Below, in pieces: positions 1-9,015 of a DNA stretch of 64,000 nt. The stretch comes from Aureispira sp964404215 (GTDB taxonomy: Bacteria; Bacteroidota; Bacteroidia; Chitinophagales; Saprospiraceae): contig CAYOJF010000002.1 in the NCBI GenBank assembly GCA_964404215.1, positions 30,176 to 94,175 of the forward strand. Direction: 5' to 3'. Position 1 is the first letter of the stretch. Every line of letters begins with the position of its first letter. The position numbers and the translations under genes are program-made. The notes under the pieces were generated by a model. That model saw nothing but the letters and a program-made list of their open reading frames with translations, did not search any database and was not told the origin of the DNA.

Positions 1-2
1 TA

Positions 3-1598
3 TATTTACTATTACTAATATCCTTCCTTTCTATCAATATTCAAGCTCAGAACTGGGCTCCTGTACGAATAGGTGAAACTTATCACTATACAAAAGGAAG
101 TACAAGCTCCCTTCAGCTAAAGAATATTTTCCCTCTTTTGCCTCAAAACAACCCTATAATTGATAGTATCTCTAGTATCAAAAATATACCCAACCAAGAT
201 TTCCAAGAAACATTCACTATTGGGGTAGATTCTATGTCAATCTCAACTAATGGTGTACAAGAGTTTCATTACTCGGAACAGTTAGTAGCCTGTGATACCT
301 GTATTCATAATATTGCCGTTCATCCATTTCACCCAAGTGACTCTATTTATTTTTTCCCAAAAGTGCAGTTGCTCCCTAATGGGAACTACTTACTTCAATT
401 AGAAAATGATATTTTCGAACTGAACAACCATGTTCCTTCTACCAATATAAATGCAACTCCTAGTCGCCTCGCTTCTAAATTCAATCAACAATATTACGAT
501 CCTAACATACAAGATTCTGTTGCCACTATAGAAGTAATGAACTCAACCAATATGGTACATTATGAAATTAGTATTTCCAAGACACATGGCATTGTTGCTA
601 TTGACAATTTTCTTTCAGGAGACTATTCCCTACTACTGGGCAAAGAAGGTACCACCAATGTTGGATTAACTCGATTAACGTTCAATGAAATTTACAATTT
701 TGATGTCGGAGATATTTTCTATTATGACATGCATGAATTTGATGGGACTGGATCAGGTTGGTTCTGTATGCATATTTACTATTACCAACGACAGCGAGTA
801 CTTCAAAAACAAGTCATCTCTGTTGATAGTATCCAATACACTTTCGAAACCATTGATTACATTTCACCTCATCAATGCCCATTACCTTGGATCAGCAATG
901 TACTAGATACCATCACAGTATTGTATACTAATAGAGAAAGAAGTATTTACGAATTGCGTCAAGGAGAATTGAATGAACGAAATCTGTATACACGTGAATT
1001 GTTGGCAGGTAAGGATTTTCTACAACATCAGCTCAAGTATGTTGGTTATGACTTAAGAACTACTGCTGTTCACCAACAGCATCCTTGGGCTCAAGATAAT
1101 TATGCAAGTATTTTTTATCCCTTGCCAAATATCACTAGTAAATACTATGGTTCTACTAGTAGACTACATGATGTTTCATTCTTATTCTCCAAAAACCTAG
1201 GAGCTATATTTGAAGGTCACTGGGCTTTTGAATCTACTTACAACAAAGCATTAATAGGTTATATCAAAGGACAAGATACAGTTGGTATTCGCTATGAGCC
1301 TGCCTTTATTCTCCCCACAACAAATTCTCCAAAAATAAGTAAAAGATATATTAAACTGCTATCCAACCCTGCTCGGCAGATAATACAATTAAAAACAACT
1401 GCTACTCTTCCTAGTGGAGTATACTCCATCAAACTTTATGATATATTAGGCAATATAGTATCCATGAATTCGTACGATCTAGCCCCCACCCAAGCACTAC
1501 AATTAGAAGTCAATTCTTTGACAGCAGGCATCTATATACTTTCGCTACAGCACCAAAATCAAATAGTAGAGAAAATAAAAGTAGTCATCGCACCCTAA
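3..1598 (+). CDS. T9SS type A sorting-domain secreted protein (5'-truncated by window edge)
   Basis: The reading frame is open from base 3. It begins with a hydrophobic run ending in INIQAQN, which looks like the end of a Sec signal peptide with cleavage after AQA-like residues, so the true start lies just upstream of the window. The in-frame TTG at 138 is an internal codon and not a credible start. The last ~80 residues look like a T9SS type A sorting domain: a degenerate NP motif (LLSNPAR), a YDILGN beta-strand motif, LTAGIYILSL, and a short basic strand (KIKVV). The product is probably moved across the outer membrane by T9SS and anchored or released. The ~400-residue central region is not recognised; it has many Tyr/Asn residues and no visible enzyme motif. 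Boundary at the 5' end is unknown; the cargo assignment is fairly secure. Confidence 0.8.
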   Translation, partial: YLLLLISFLSINIQAQNWAPVRIGETYHYTKGSTSSLQLKNIFPLLPQNNPIIDSISSIKNIPNQDFQETFTIGVDSMSISTNGVQEFHYSEQLVACDTCIHNIAVHPFHPSDSIYFFPKVQLLPNGNYLLQLENDIFELNNHVPSTNINATPSRLASKFNQQYYDPNIQDSVATIEVMNSTNMVHYEISISKTHGIVAIDNFLSGDYSLLLGKEGTTNVGLTRLTFNEIYNFDVGDIFYYDMHEFDGTGSGWFCMHIYYYQRQRVLQKQVISVDSIQYTFETIDYISPHQCPLPWISNVLDTITVLYTNRERSIYELRQGELNERNLYTRELLAGKDFLQHQLKYVGYDLRTTAVHQQHPWAQDNYASIFYPLPNITSKYYGSTSRLHDVSFLFSKNLGAIFEGHWAFESTYNKALIGYIKGQDTVGIRYEPAFILPTTNSPKISKRYIKLLSNPARQIIQLKTTATLPSGVYSIKLYDILGNIVSMNSYDLAPTQALQLEVNSLTAGIYILSLQHQNQIVEKIKVVIAP

Positions 1599-1647
1599 AT
1601 TTTCTAAATAGCATCTATCAAGGTAGTTTTCAATACAAAAAATACCG

Positions 1648-2529
1648 ATGTCATTACGTTCTTTTTTTCTTAGTTTATTCTTCTTTTATTTAGGTAGTTT
1701 GTGGGTTCAAGCCCAAAAACACTTTGTCGTTCAGTTGGAAATTGATATGCAGGGAATCGATAGTAGTGCCTTAAATGGCACTTTCGCCTTGCATTCAAAA
1801 TTCCGAAGAAGCCTTTCTTCTTCTTTTTATGAGGATACACTATTGCTACCAATAATCCTTAAAAAAAATCAATGCATCCATATTCCTGCTGCTAATAATC
1901 AATTGGGAGGTTTTCATCTCCAATTCACTCCCAATCAAACTGAGTTACCTTCCAGAATAAATTATCTATACCGATATCATTATGGAAAAGATACGATTAC
2001 AGTGGCACTCAATAGTTATTTTTTTAATCAATCTCCCCCTTCTTTTCTAGATGACATGAGAGAAGACGACCTCCTTGTTTTTCACTCCCAATACAGTGGC
2101 ATGTCTCATGAGATGATGCTAATCCCGCATCACAGCCTATCCATATACAAGAAAGAAAATCAATATTACGCCTTCTACTCTAAACAAGAACTGTATTCCC
2201 ATAATATTGGAGTGGTTCATAAAGACCCGATTAGTTTAGAGACGCTTACTATAGATTCTACTATCATGGAGAATAGGATTCTTTTAGATAGTACTCATTT
2301 AGCCCTGATACGTCAGTTTGAAGCCACATTATGGGAAAAAGTATACTTTGATGAAGAGTATTCTAGTGGATTCCCTCCTAACAAGAGTCGTATTAGTCTC
2401 CGTCAGAAACACTATTTGTTCAGAGCAGATGGGCATATTGGGTTAGAATTATGGAAAAACCTACAAGCACAAGAATTTCTCAATTCATTAAAAAACAATA
2501 TCTTTGATAATATCAAAAATAGAAGATAA
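1648..2529 (+). CDS. Hypothetical secreted protein
   Basis: This is a 293-residue protein with a clear N-terminal signal peptide: a hydrophobic stretch to about residue 21 followed by VQAQK. Its mature part is rich in aromatic residues, Ser and Asn and carries no motif that I recognise, and there is no T9SS sorting domain at the C-terminus. It starts 49 bases after the preceding cargo gene, and its TAA overlaps the ATG of the next gene (TAATG), so the three are probably co-transcribed. It is likely periplasmic or attached to the outer membrane; function unknown. Confidence 0.7.
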   Translation: MSLRSFFLSLFFFYLGSLWVQAQKHFVVQLEIDMQGIDSSALNGTFALHSKFRRSLSSSFYEDTLLLPIILKKNQCIHIPAANNQLGGFHLQFTPNQTELPSRINYLYRYHYGKDTITVALNSYFFNQSPPSFLDDMREDDLLVFHSQYSGMSHEMMLIPHHSLSIYKKENQYYAFYSKQELYSHNIGVVHKDPISLETLTIDSTIMENRILLDSTHLALIRQFEATLWEKVYFDEEYSSGFPPNKSRISLRQKHYLFRADGHIGLELWKNLQAQEFLNSLKNNIFDNIKNRR

Positions 2530-3101
2530 TGCGAATAGAAATAGGTTGTGGCAAAAAACCTAGAGTAGGTTATGCCACTTGTGATGTCCGGAACTTACCT
2601 CATGTAGATTATGTTTGTACAGCAGATCAGTTACCTTTTGACGATTATAGTATTGATGAAGTTTATTCTCGCCATGTCATCGAACACTTTAGTATCAAAG
2701 AGTTTCTGAAGGTACTACAAGAATGGAATAGGGTACTAAAGTCTTCAGGAGAAATCTACATCATCTGTCCTAATTTAACTTGGCATCTAAAACAAGTACT
2801 AGAAGGCAGTCATGATTCTTTTTATGACAAAAAATCTGGTCAAAATGCTCGTTATTGGGGTTTTGGAAGCCTATTTGGATGGCAGCAAGATGAGTATGAT
2901 ATTCATAAATTTGGCTATTACTTTGAACTACTCAGAGATATACTAGAAGAGTTTGGATTCACTGCTATAGAGAACCTAACTAATAGTGGTCATGGGTTAG
3001 AAAATGAGCCTTGGCACCTTGAAGTAAGAGCCAAAAAACAAAAAGAAAGTCCTTCGTACAAAAAGAGTAAATTTTATACTCATTTTGATGTTAAGCACTA
3101 A
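2529..3101 (+). CDS. Class I SAM-dependent methyltransferase (Methyltransf_11 type)
   Basis: A 190-residue methyltransferase. The SAM-binding motif I is at the very N-terminus (IEIGCGKKP, residues 3-11), followed by an acidic strand-2 region (CDVRN) and a motif II/post-II region (ADQLPFDDYSIDEVYSRHVIEHF). This arrangement is typical of small type-11 methyltransferases, often found in surface-glycan and secondary-metabolite clusters. The basic C-terminal tail has no partner domain. The start codon overlaps the upstream stop by one base (TAATG), implying translational coupling. The substrate cannot be deduced; no glycosyltransferases are nearby to point to a glycan. Confidence 0.82.
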   Translation: MRIEIGCGKKPRVGYATCDVRNLPHVDYVCTADQLPFDDYSIDEVYSRHVIEHFSIKEFLKVLQEWNRVLKSSGEIYIICPNLTWHLKQVLEGSHDSFYDKKSGQNARYWGFGSLFGWQQDEYDIHKFGYYFELLRDILEEFGFTAIENLTNSGHGLENEPWHLEVRAKKQKESPSYKKSKFYTHFDVKH

Positions 3102-3122
3102 AAAATGATTTAATCAAAACAA

Positions 3123-3620
3123 ATGAATCCAAATGACATACTAGACGGTTCTATTTCCAATGAGTTAAGTTATACAATGAATAGTTTACGAAAAAACAGT
3201 AACTTGAGATACCTATGGGTAGGACTTATCATTCTATCTGTCGTGGCTCTATTTTTCTTAGACGAAGAGTACTGGTCTACAGTTATTGCGGGATTAATAA
3301 GCTTTATTGTTATATTCTGTCAAAATATTTGGCAGAGTAGTGCTGCCTCTTATGTTTATAAGGTTTCGACTAATCGTCAAGAAAAACAAAACCAACTTAT
3401 CTTAAGCCTAGTCAATGCTAAAGGAGAAATAAAAGACACTGCTTATTCTATTGAGTCCATCCAAAAAGTGACTTTAATCAAAGAAACGCTACATACTGGA
3501 CAAATTGTGTTGAATATTGAAGGTCAAAAAAGAACGCATGAAATCCTAATGAAAGACTTCTTAAAGGTTTTTCCAAAATATATCAAAGTGAACAAATACG
3601 AAGAAAAACAAAACAACTAG
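3123..3620 (+). CDS. Small two-helix membrane protein, paralogue of the 4770-5240 gene
   Basis: A 165-residue protein with two closely spaced hydrophobic helices (about residues 30-46 and 51-68) and a soluble C-terminal half of about 95 residues. It matches the product at 4770-5240 along its whole length: both begin with a DILD/EILD..ELxYTMNxxRK segment and end with the nearly identical block EILMKDFLKVFPxYxKxNKY. No enzyme motif is visible. The conserved soluble half after a helical hairpin resembles a cytoplasmic sensor or scaffold on a membrane anchor, but this is inference. Function unknown. Confidence 0.7.
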   Translation: MNPNDILDGSISNELSYTMNSLRKNSNLRYLWVGLIILSVVALFFLDEEYWSTVIAGLISFIVIFCQNIWQSSAASYVYKVSTNRQEKQNQLILSLVNAKGEIKDTAYSIESIQKVTLIKETLHTGQIVLNIEGQKRTHEILMKDFLKVFPKYIKVNKYEEKQNN

Positions 3621-3654
3621 CTCATTACATTCAACATCTATCTAAATCCCAAAT

Positions 3655-4278
3655 ATGAAATGGTATGATTTTTTTTCTAACATCTATGATGCTTCCTTAG
3701 AAAAACTTTATTTTGAGAGTAGAAAACAAGCTATTACCTGGTTGGATCTAAAATCAGGCGAAACACTGCTGGATGTAGCCTGTGGGACTGGAGCTAATTT
3801 CAAACACATACAAGCTACAAATAAAGTCATTGATATTTATGGAACCGATTTTTCAAGCGGAATGCTTCGCAAAGCAATAACAACGGTTGAAAAAAATAAC
3901 TGGTCTAATATTACATTATTTGAGGCCGATGCAAGAAATATAACGCCATCTTTCCTAAAAGAACAACTCAATAAGGAAGTCTACTTCGATCATATTATTT
4001 GTGTTTTGGGACTATCTGTTATCCCTGAATGGGAAAAGGTTTTAGACAAAATGCTTGATCTATTGAAAACTGATGGCAAAATTGTCATTGTTGATGTTTT
4101 TGCTGAAAAAAGAAACTTCCATACGTGGCTAGTAGAGAAAATTGCTAGAGCAGATTTAGATAGAAAAATCTGGCAACGCCTAGAAGTAAAGACAAATCGT
4201 TTCGAATACAAATATTTACCAATCAAGGAAAGCAAAGTTGGTGGAAAATTATTTGTAGCTATGGGCTACAGAAAATAA
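3655..4278 (+). CDS. Class I SAM-dependent methyltransferase (UbiE/MenG-like fold)
   Basis: A 207-residue Rossmann methyltransferase. Motif I is LLDVACGTGANF (about residues 38-49), strand 2 ends in the acidic GTDFSSGML, motif II-like residues are FEADARNI, and a VLDKMLDLLKTDGKIVIVDVF segment corresponds to motif III. This order matches the Methyltransf_25/UbiE group. Bases between it and its neighbours are few, and all genes from 1.6 to 5.8 kb run in the same direction. A quinone-ring methylase is possible but the genomic context gives no support, so a general methyltransferase label is safer. Confidence 0.8.
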   Translation: MKWYDFFSNIYDASLEKLYFESRKQAITWLDLKSGETLLDVACGTGANFKHIQATNKVIDIYGTDFSSGMLRKAITTVEKNNWSNITLFEADARNITPSFLKEQLNKEVYFDHIICVLGLSVIPEWEKVLDKMLDLLKTDGKIVIVDVFAEKRNFHTWLVEKIARADLDRKIWQRLEVKTNRFEYKYLPIKESKVGGKLFVAMGYRK

Positions 4279-4345
4279 CAAACTATTTGTTAAACAATTT
4301 TTGTATTAGAGCATCTCTAAATTTATCTACACACAACCAACAATT

Positions 4346-4714
4346 ATGACAACATACAATGACGATGACTTGATCTTATCCATGAGTGTTATGAAACATA
4401 ACATTTCTAACCCTGAGTATAATTATGAAATTGCTATTTGGGGCAACGGGAAGGTGATGCGAAAAGGAGGCGTATACGAAGAGGTATATCCAGGAAAAAT
4501 TTCTAAAGAAGTAATTGATACTATCCTAGATTTAGGACTGAAAATCAAAGACGCCTATGCGATGTCTACACCATCAAGAATGGTACATGATGCTCCTACT
4601 TGTCGTTTAAAAGTCTTTAGCAACCCTACTTTTATCGATTTCTGTGCGACTAATAATAAAGCAGTCCACGATCTAACTGAATATATTTCTTCTACTGTAA
4701 TTTTACCATTATAG
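4346..4714 (+). CDS. Hypothetical protein, weakly DUF6438-like
   Basis: A 122-residue soluble protein without signal peptide. The pattern YNYEIAIWGNGKVMRKGG, followed by a KISKEVIDTILDLGLKI helix and a late strand, resembles the small DUF6438-type fold, in which a 'peptide with G-G-V' strand pair precedes a helix, but this is a weak resemblance by eye. No catalytic residues stand out. It lies between a methyltransferase and one of the paralogous membrane proteins, in the same orientation. Confidence 0.6.
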   Translation: MTTYNDDDLILSMSVMKHNISNPEYNYEIAIWGNGKVMRKGGVYEEVYPGKISKEVIDTILDLGLKIKDAYAMSTPSRMVHDAPTCRLKVFSNPTFIDFCATNNKAVHDLTEYISSTVILPL

Positions 4715-4769
4715 TTATACTTCTTCAACCAGCAATCCAATTTTAGGAATTCCAAAACCCTGATAGTTT

Positions 4770-5240
4770 ATGCAATATGATGAAATACTAGATGATGCTA
4801 TTGCCCAAGAGCTTACCTATACCATGAATCAAATGCGAAAAACGAGTATCATACGGTACACCGTATTGATATTTATGGGCATAATTCTATACCTTCAACA
4901 AGGTATGTGGGTAAGTTTACTCCCCACTATGATTTTTTCTGCCGTACAGCTGGCTCAAGATATTTACAAAAAAAGGCAATTCAAATTCATTTACAAAATA
5001 GAAAAAGGTGTTGGTAGTCAAGCGAATCAGATTATATTGAATTTAGTCAATTTTAAAGGAGAAACTAAAATGATCTCTCACTCTATTGAGCGTATAGAAA
5101 AAACAACGCTCGTCAAAGCAAATAATGATACGGGGCAATTGTTACTAGAGTTTGATGAAGAAAAGAAAAAATATGAAATACTAATGAAAGATTTTCTCAA
5201 AGTATTTCCCCAATATTTGAAAATTAACAAGTATAAATAG
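4770..5240 (+). CDS. Small two-helix membrane protein, paralogue of the 3123-3620 gene
   Basis: A 156-residue protein with a hydrophobic segment at about residues 29-62 interrupted by a short polar turn, and a charged C-terminal half. Aligned with the 3123-3620 product, the membrane part has diverged while the C-terminal block (EILMKDFLKVFPQYLKINKY) is almost unchanged, so that block probably carries the function or a protein contact. The two copies are separated by a methyltransferase and a 122-residue protein, suggesting an old segmental duplication. The stop is one base before the next start codon. Function unknown. Confidence 0.7.
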   Translation: MQYDEILDDAIAQELTYTMNQMRKTSIIRYTVLIFMGIILYLQQGMWVSLLPTMIFSAVQLAQDIYKKRQFKFIYKIEKGVGSQANQIILNLVNFKGETKMISHSIERIEKTTLVKANNDTGQLLLEFDEEKKKYEILMKDFLKVFPQYLKINKYK

Positions 5241-5241
5241 T

Positions 5242-5835
5242 ATGCCCCGACCACATATTAATCTATTCATCATACAGTTTCTTGGTGTATTAATGAGCAT
5301 CCTTTCTATAGATGCATTTATCATTGGTGATTCTGTAGATTACTACCATCCTGTCAATTTTACGCTATCTGAGAAACCTCACTATGGAGAAAATTCAATT
5401 TATCTATGCGTTCAGGAAAATAGCTTCAGTTATGACATTGGTGATTATGGAATGAAAGCAGCTTATCAAAAAGAAATTATGAATCTTGAAGTCGGGACTC
5501 CTATCATTCTCTATATTAAGAAAAGTGAATACTTACCGTTATTTGATAAATTTAGTGCTTGTCTTAATCATCAAACAATATATGGTCTAGAACATGGAGG
5601 TTTTATTCTACTAGACCTAGAGAAACAACTGGATTATAAATATAAAGATAAGACTTCTGTCTTTGCTTTAGTTTTCGTCTATCCTATTATATTCATAATG
5701 TGCCTATATGGATGGTATGGTAGTTTGTTTTCAGTTTTACATTGGTGTAGTAGAGGTAAGTCCTCTCAACTACTTCAAAATAAATGGTATTTCTTCGGCA
5801 GTGTTTTCTTAATCAAACCAGAAAAACTGTCCTAA
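5242..5835 (+). CDS. Hypothetical membrane protein with N- and C-terminal helices
   Basis: A 197-residue protein with a hydrophobic N-terminal helix (about residues 7-30), a mainly polar, probably extracytoplasmic central region, and a second strongly hydrophobic segment around residues 138-168 (FALVFVYPIIFIMCLYGW). The ATG follows the stop of the paralogous membrane protein by one base, so the two are surely co-transcribed and perhaps functionally linked. The topology resembles the DUF3592-like two-helix proteins, but no motif confirms that. Function unknown. Confidence 0.65.
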   Translation: MPRPHINLFIIQFLGVLMSILSIDAFIIGDSVDYYHPVNFTLSEKPHYGENSIYLCVQENSFSYDIGDYGMKAAYQKEIMNLEVGTPIILYIKKSEYLPLFDKFSACLNHQTIYGLEHGGFILLDLEKQLDYKYKDKTSVFALVFVYPIIFIMCLYGWYGSLFSVLHWCSRGKSSQLLQNKWYFFGSVFLIKPEKLS

Positions 5836-5906
5836 TTATTCCCTTCCCTTTCTCCCTCAAAAAATGTATATTGCAGCAGCAATAATAAAATAGAAGCCCA
5901 AGAATA

Positions 5907-8165
5907 ATGGAAAAATTAGTTTACCCACTCGTTTATTTTCAAGTCGCTCCAGAAAGTGTTCTGGGTTTATTGGTTGGTTCCAATTATCAGATTGTAGACA
6001 AAGATCTAAAAAATGTCAAATCAACTCTGGTCACTCATCTGAAAAAGATGTATAAAAAATACGATGATTACCCCTATACGCCTTTTGAGAGTTTTAGGAT
6101 GAAAACGTTTGAGATAAAAATCAGACCTGTCGTAAGAAGTAAAAATAGATCTTTCCCTAGTAGCCAAGTCATCAAAGTACCTGTGCAGGCTATTTATGGA
6201 CCTACTGATGAAGGACATTTTTGTTGTCATCTACCACTATTGGGGGAACAATTCTATTATTATGATGCCAAGTTATTAACCTCTTTGGTTCAAAATTTTG
6301 CGACCAATATCCTTAACAAAAAAGCTCCAGAAGAAATCTACCGAATGATGACTTCTAGCCAACCTCAACTCGATGAAATTGTACTAAAAATCAATTATTA
6401 CCGTGATTATGACTATAACAATGGCTGGAACACGAGCAATCAATATCAAGAACTAAAAACACTTGCTGAACAGTATCCCAATAGTAAATCTGAACGCAAA
6501 GGAATTGCTGCTTTTCCAGATGTGGCATGGGAAGTAGAGGATTATATCAGTCAAACGATTGATAAAATTGTCAATACCCGCTCCAACGTTATTATAGTAG
6601 GCAATCATGGTACTGGCAAAAGTGCTATACTCCGTGCTGCAATCCGCAAGATTAGTCACAAATCAAGTCAGTTAGATTTCACCTTTTGGAGATTAATGGC
6701 ACAACGTATTACTGCTCGTGCCAAATACCTAGGGGAATGGCAACAGAATGTCGAGAAACTGCTTGGACAACTAGAATATGCCAATGGCATTCTGTGGGTC
6801 ATAGATCTGATACAACTGCTACAAACAGGAGGTGAAGGACCAGAAGATAGTGTTGCTGCTTTCTTAACCTCTTATTTACAAAATGGCAAATTACAGCTTG
6901 TTGGGGAAGTCACTCCTCCTCAATTAGAAAGTATGCGACGTATGCTACCCGGTTTTGTCGAAAACTTTCAGGTCATAGAACTTCCAGAGCTTCCTGAGTT
7001 CAAAGTTCAGCGAATTTTGCAACAGTTTAGTGCTTATTGTCAGCAAAACATGCAAATTGATATTGATAGCAAAGCTATCGAACAAGCCTATCGCCTTCTG
7101 TTACGTTATTATCCTTATGAAAGCTTCCCTGGTAAAGGAGTGAAGTTCTTAAGCCAATGTGTAAGTCAGGCCACCAATGCTAATCGAAAAGTAATTACCA
7201 AACAGCATATTATTGACAACTTTGTACAGCAAACAGGAATGCCTGACTTGTTTTTAAAGGATGATTTATTGCTTAATAGAGAAGAATTACAAGCTCACTT
7301 TCAGACCCAAATTATTGGGCAAAAAGCTGCTATTAATGCCCTCTGTAATGTGGTCAAAGTATTTAAAGCTGGTTTAAATAATCCTCAAAAGCCAATTAGC
7401 ACTATGATTTTTGCAGGGCCAACAGGAGTTGGAAAGACCGCTTCTACGAAGGCTTTATCAGAATATTTCTTTGGCAAAGGACAAAAGAAATCACCTCTCG
7501 TTCGAATTGATATGTCTGAATTCCAGCACCCTTCACAACTTGCCCGTTTTATTGGTTCTGGTGGTGAAGTAGGAAAGTTAGTACAGGAAGTTAGAGAACG
7601 TCCTTTTTCCGTTTTGCTACTGGATGAAATAGAAAAAGCAGATCCTTCTGTTTTTGATGCCTTACTTACAGTACTAGATGAAGGGGTACTAGTTGATGCC
7701 TATGGGCGAATTACCAATTTCAGAAATACAATCATTATCATGACATCTAATTTGGGAGCATCTAGCATGGGCTCTATTGGATTTGGTGGCGGTAGCGAGA
7801 GCAATTATGAATCGGCTATTGGTAAGTTTTTCCGACCAGAATTTGTCAACAGAATTGACCAAATTGTTATTTTCAATGCCCTAGAGCAAGAAGATATCGC
7901 AGCCATTACTAAACTAGAGTTAGAAGCACTCCAGAAACGAGAAGGAATTGCTAAACGAGGTATTCGATTAAGCTTTAGTGAAGCATTATTCAACTATCTA
8001 TCTGAAATTGGATTTGATATTCGTTATGGAGCTCGCCCCTTGCAACGTGCTATCGAAAATGAAGTTATTGCTCCGCTAGCTAAATGGTTATTAACTCATA
8101 GCTCAGAGCATAATATTACTTTGCAGCTTGATTATCAAGAAGGAAATTTGATCATTAAAAAATAA
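5907..8165 (+). CDS. ClpA/ClpB-like double AAA+ ATPase with atypical N-terminus
   Basis: A 752-residue protein of two AAA+ modules after a ~200-residue N-terminal region that does not look like the Clp N-domain. Module 1 has a good Walker A (GNHGTGKS, near residue 232), but its Walker B reads ILWVIDLIQ near 293-301, without the catalytic Glu, and the arginine-finger region reads GFVENFQ instead of ERRF. Module 2 is intact: Walker A GPTGVGKT near 504, Walker B LLLDEIEKAD near 570, sensor-1 IIIMTSN, and sensor-2 GARPLQRAIE near 707. There is no long coiled-coil M domain, so it is not a standard ClpB disaggregase. It may be a substrate-specific unfoldase or assembly-remodelling ATPase; its partner is not evident nearby. 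Confidence 0.85.
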   Translation: MEKLVYPLVYFQVAPESVLGLLVGSNYQIVDKDLKNVKSTLVTHLKKMYKKYDDYPYTPFESFRMKTFEIKIRPVVRSKNRSFPSSQVIKVPVQAIYGPTDEGHFCCHLPLLGEQFYYYDAKLLTSLVQNFATNILNKKAPEEIYRMMTSSQPQLDEIVLKINYYRDYDYNNGWNTSNQYQELKTLAEQYPNSKSERKGIAAFPDVAWEVEDYISQTIDKIVNTRSNVIIVGNHGTGKSAILRAAIRKISHKSSQLDFTFWRLMAQRITARAKYLGEWQQNVEKLLGQLEYANGILWVIDLIQLLQTGGEGPEDSVAAFLTSYLQNGKLQLVGEVTPPQLESMRRMLPGFVENFQVIELPELPEFKVQRILQQFSAYCQQNMQIDIDSKAIEQAYRLLLRYYPYESFPGKGVKFLSQCVSQATNANRKVITKQHIIDNFVQQTGMPDLFLKDDLLLNREELQAHFQTQIIGQKAAINALCNVVKVFKAGLNNPQKPISTMIFAGPTGVGKTASTKALSEYFFGKGQKKSPLVRIDMSEFQHPSQLARFIGSGGEVGKLVQEVRERPFSVLLLDEIEKADPSVFDALLTVLDEGVLVDAYGRITNFRNTIIIMTSNLGASSMGSIGFGGGSESNYESAIGKFFRPEFVNRIDQIVIFNALEQEDIAAITKLELEALQKREGIAKRGIRLSFSEALFNYLSEIGFDIRYGARPLQRAIENEVIAPLAKWLLTHSSEHNITLQLDYQEGNLIIKK

Positions 8166-8233
8166 ATAGAGGCACACATCAAAGGATTATAAGGAGCTAC
8201 TCGTCTAATAATGTGCATTCACATTATTAACGG

Positions 8234-8265
8234 CAGGAAACATAACACAATATGCTTGTTTCCTG
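8234..8265. repeat. Perfect 8-bp inverted repeat upstream of the YHYH lipoprotein gene
   Basis: CAGGAAAC (8234-8241) and GTTTCCTG (8258-8265) form a perfect inverted repeat with a 16-base loop. It ends 14 bases before the probable ATG at 8280, between the ClpB-like gene and the lipoprotein operon. There is no T-tract, so a terminator is less likely than an operator or a 5'-UTR hairpin. Seen directly; function is inference. Confidence 0.4.
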
Positions 8266-8279
8266 TACAAAACAAAACT

Positions 8280-9015
8280 ATGAAATCATTTTTGAGTATC
8301 GGGTTACTACTAACAGTAGCCTTTTCCTTTTCTGCTTGTACAGAAGATACAACTACAGACACCGAACTACATGCTGCTTTTTCTGAATTTGACAGTAGCA
8401 GTTTTACTATCTATATGGATGGTAATGAAGTCGTATTAGAAACAGATGGTTTGCCCAATCACACCTCTCCTTATTGGTCTACAAGTCATCCTCTGTACGT
8501 TGCACCCACTGTAACAACGACTGCAAATATGGCTCCTGGCAACATTGATAACTTCAATGGATCTTATACCCTAAGAGTATCTAGTTCTCCTGAAAAAGCA
8601 ACTAGTAGTTCTTCTACTGGTTTGGGTGCTATTGGTTTTGCTGTCAGTGGAGCTGTAATTTACAATGACGAAGAGGGTCCAAATATTCCGTTGGATAATG
8701 CTGTTGGGTCATTAGATTACACCGCAGCTCACACTGGTCCACAAAGTTACCATTATCATCTAGAGCCAAAAGCTTGGTCTAATGATGACGACAAATTGAT
8801 TGGTATCATGGCTGATGGATTCTTCCTATATGGTAGAAAAGATACTGACGGCACTTATCCTTCTGATTTAGATGCTTCGGGGGGGACATTTTGGAACTAC
8901 ACCCCACAATCCTGATGGAGAATATCACTATCATATTCAGAATACATTGTACCTTAACCAGTATTACATTCTATTTCCTGGAGATTATCAAGGTACACCT
9001 AATGGCATTCAATAA
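8280..9015 (+). pseudogene. YHYH-domain lipoprotein, frame broken at a G7 tract
   Basis: Translation from the ATG at 8280 gives a lipoprotein signal (AFSFSACTED) and a YHYH-family domain with the SYHYHLEPKAW motif, then stops at 8915 soon after GCTTCG. Removing one base from the G7 run (8879-8885) restores the frame: it then reads SGGHFGTTPHNPDGEYHYHI, including the second YHYH motif expected in this family, and continues to a TAA at 9013-9015. The intact product would be about 244 residues. The ATG at 8280 is preferred to an upstream in-frame ATG at 8211 because the lipobox then falls at about residue 20. YHYH proteins are secreted and of poorly known function. The break may be a sequencing error, true decay, or slippage-based phase variation. 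Confidence 0.75.
8879..8885 (+). other. G7 homopolymer causing the frameshift in the YHYH gene
   Basis: Seven consecutive G bases in an otherwise AT-rich region. With six the YHYH protein reads through to 9015; with seven it ends at 8915. The length change exactly explains the broken frame. Confidence 0.7.

Noticed and set aside
138..140. TTG at 138 as the start of the first cargo protein
   Set aside because: The frame is open back to base 3 and encodes the end of a signal peptide, so the real start is outside the window.
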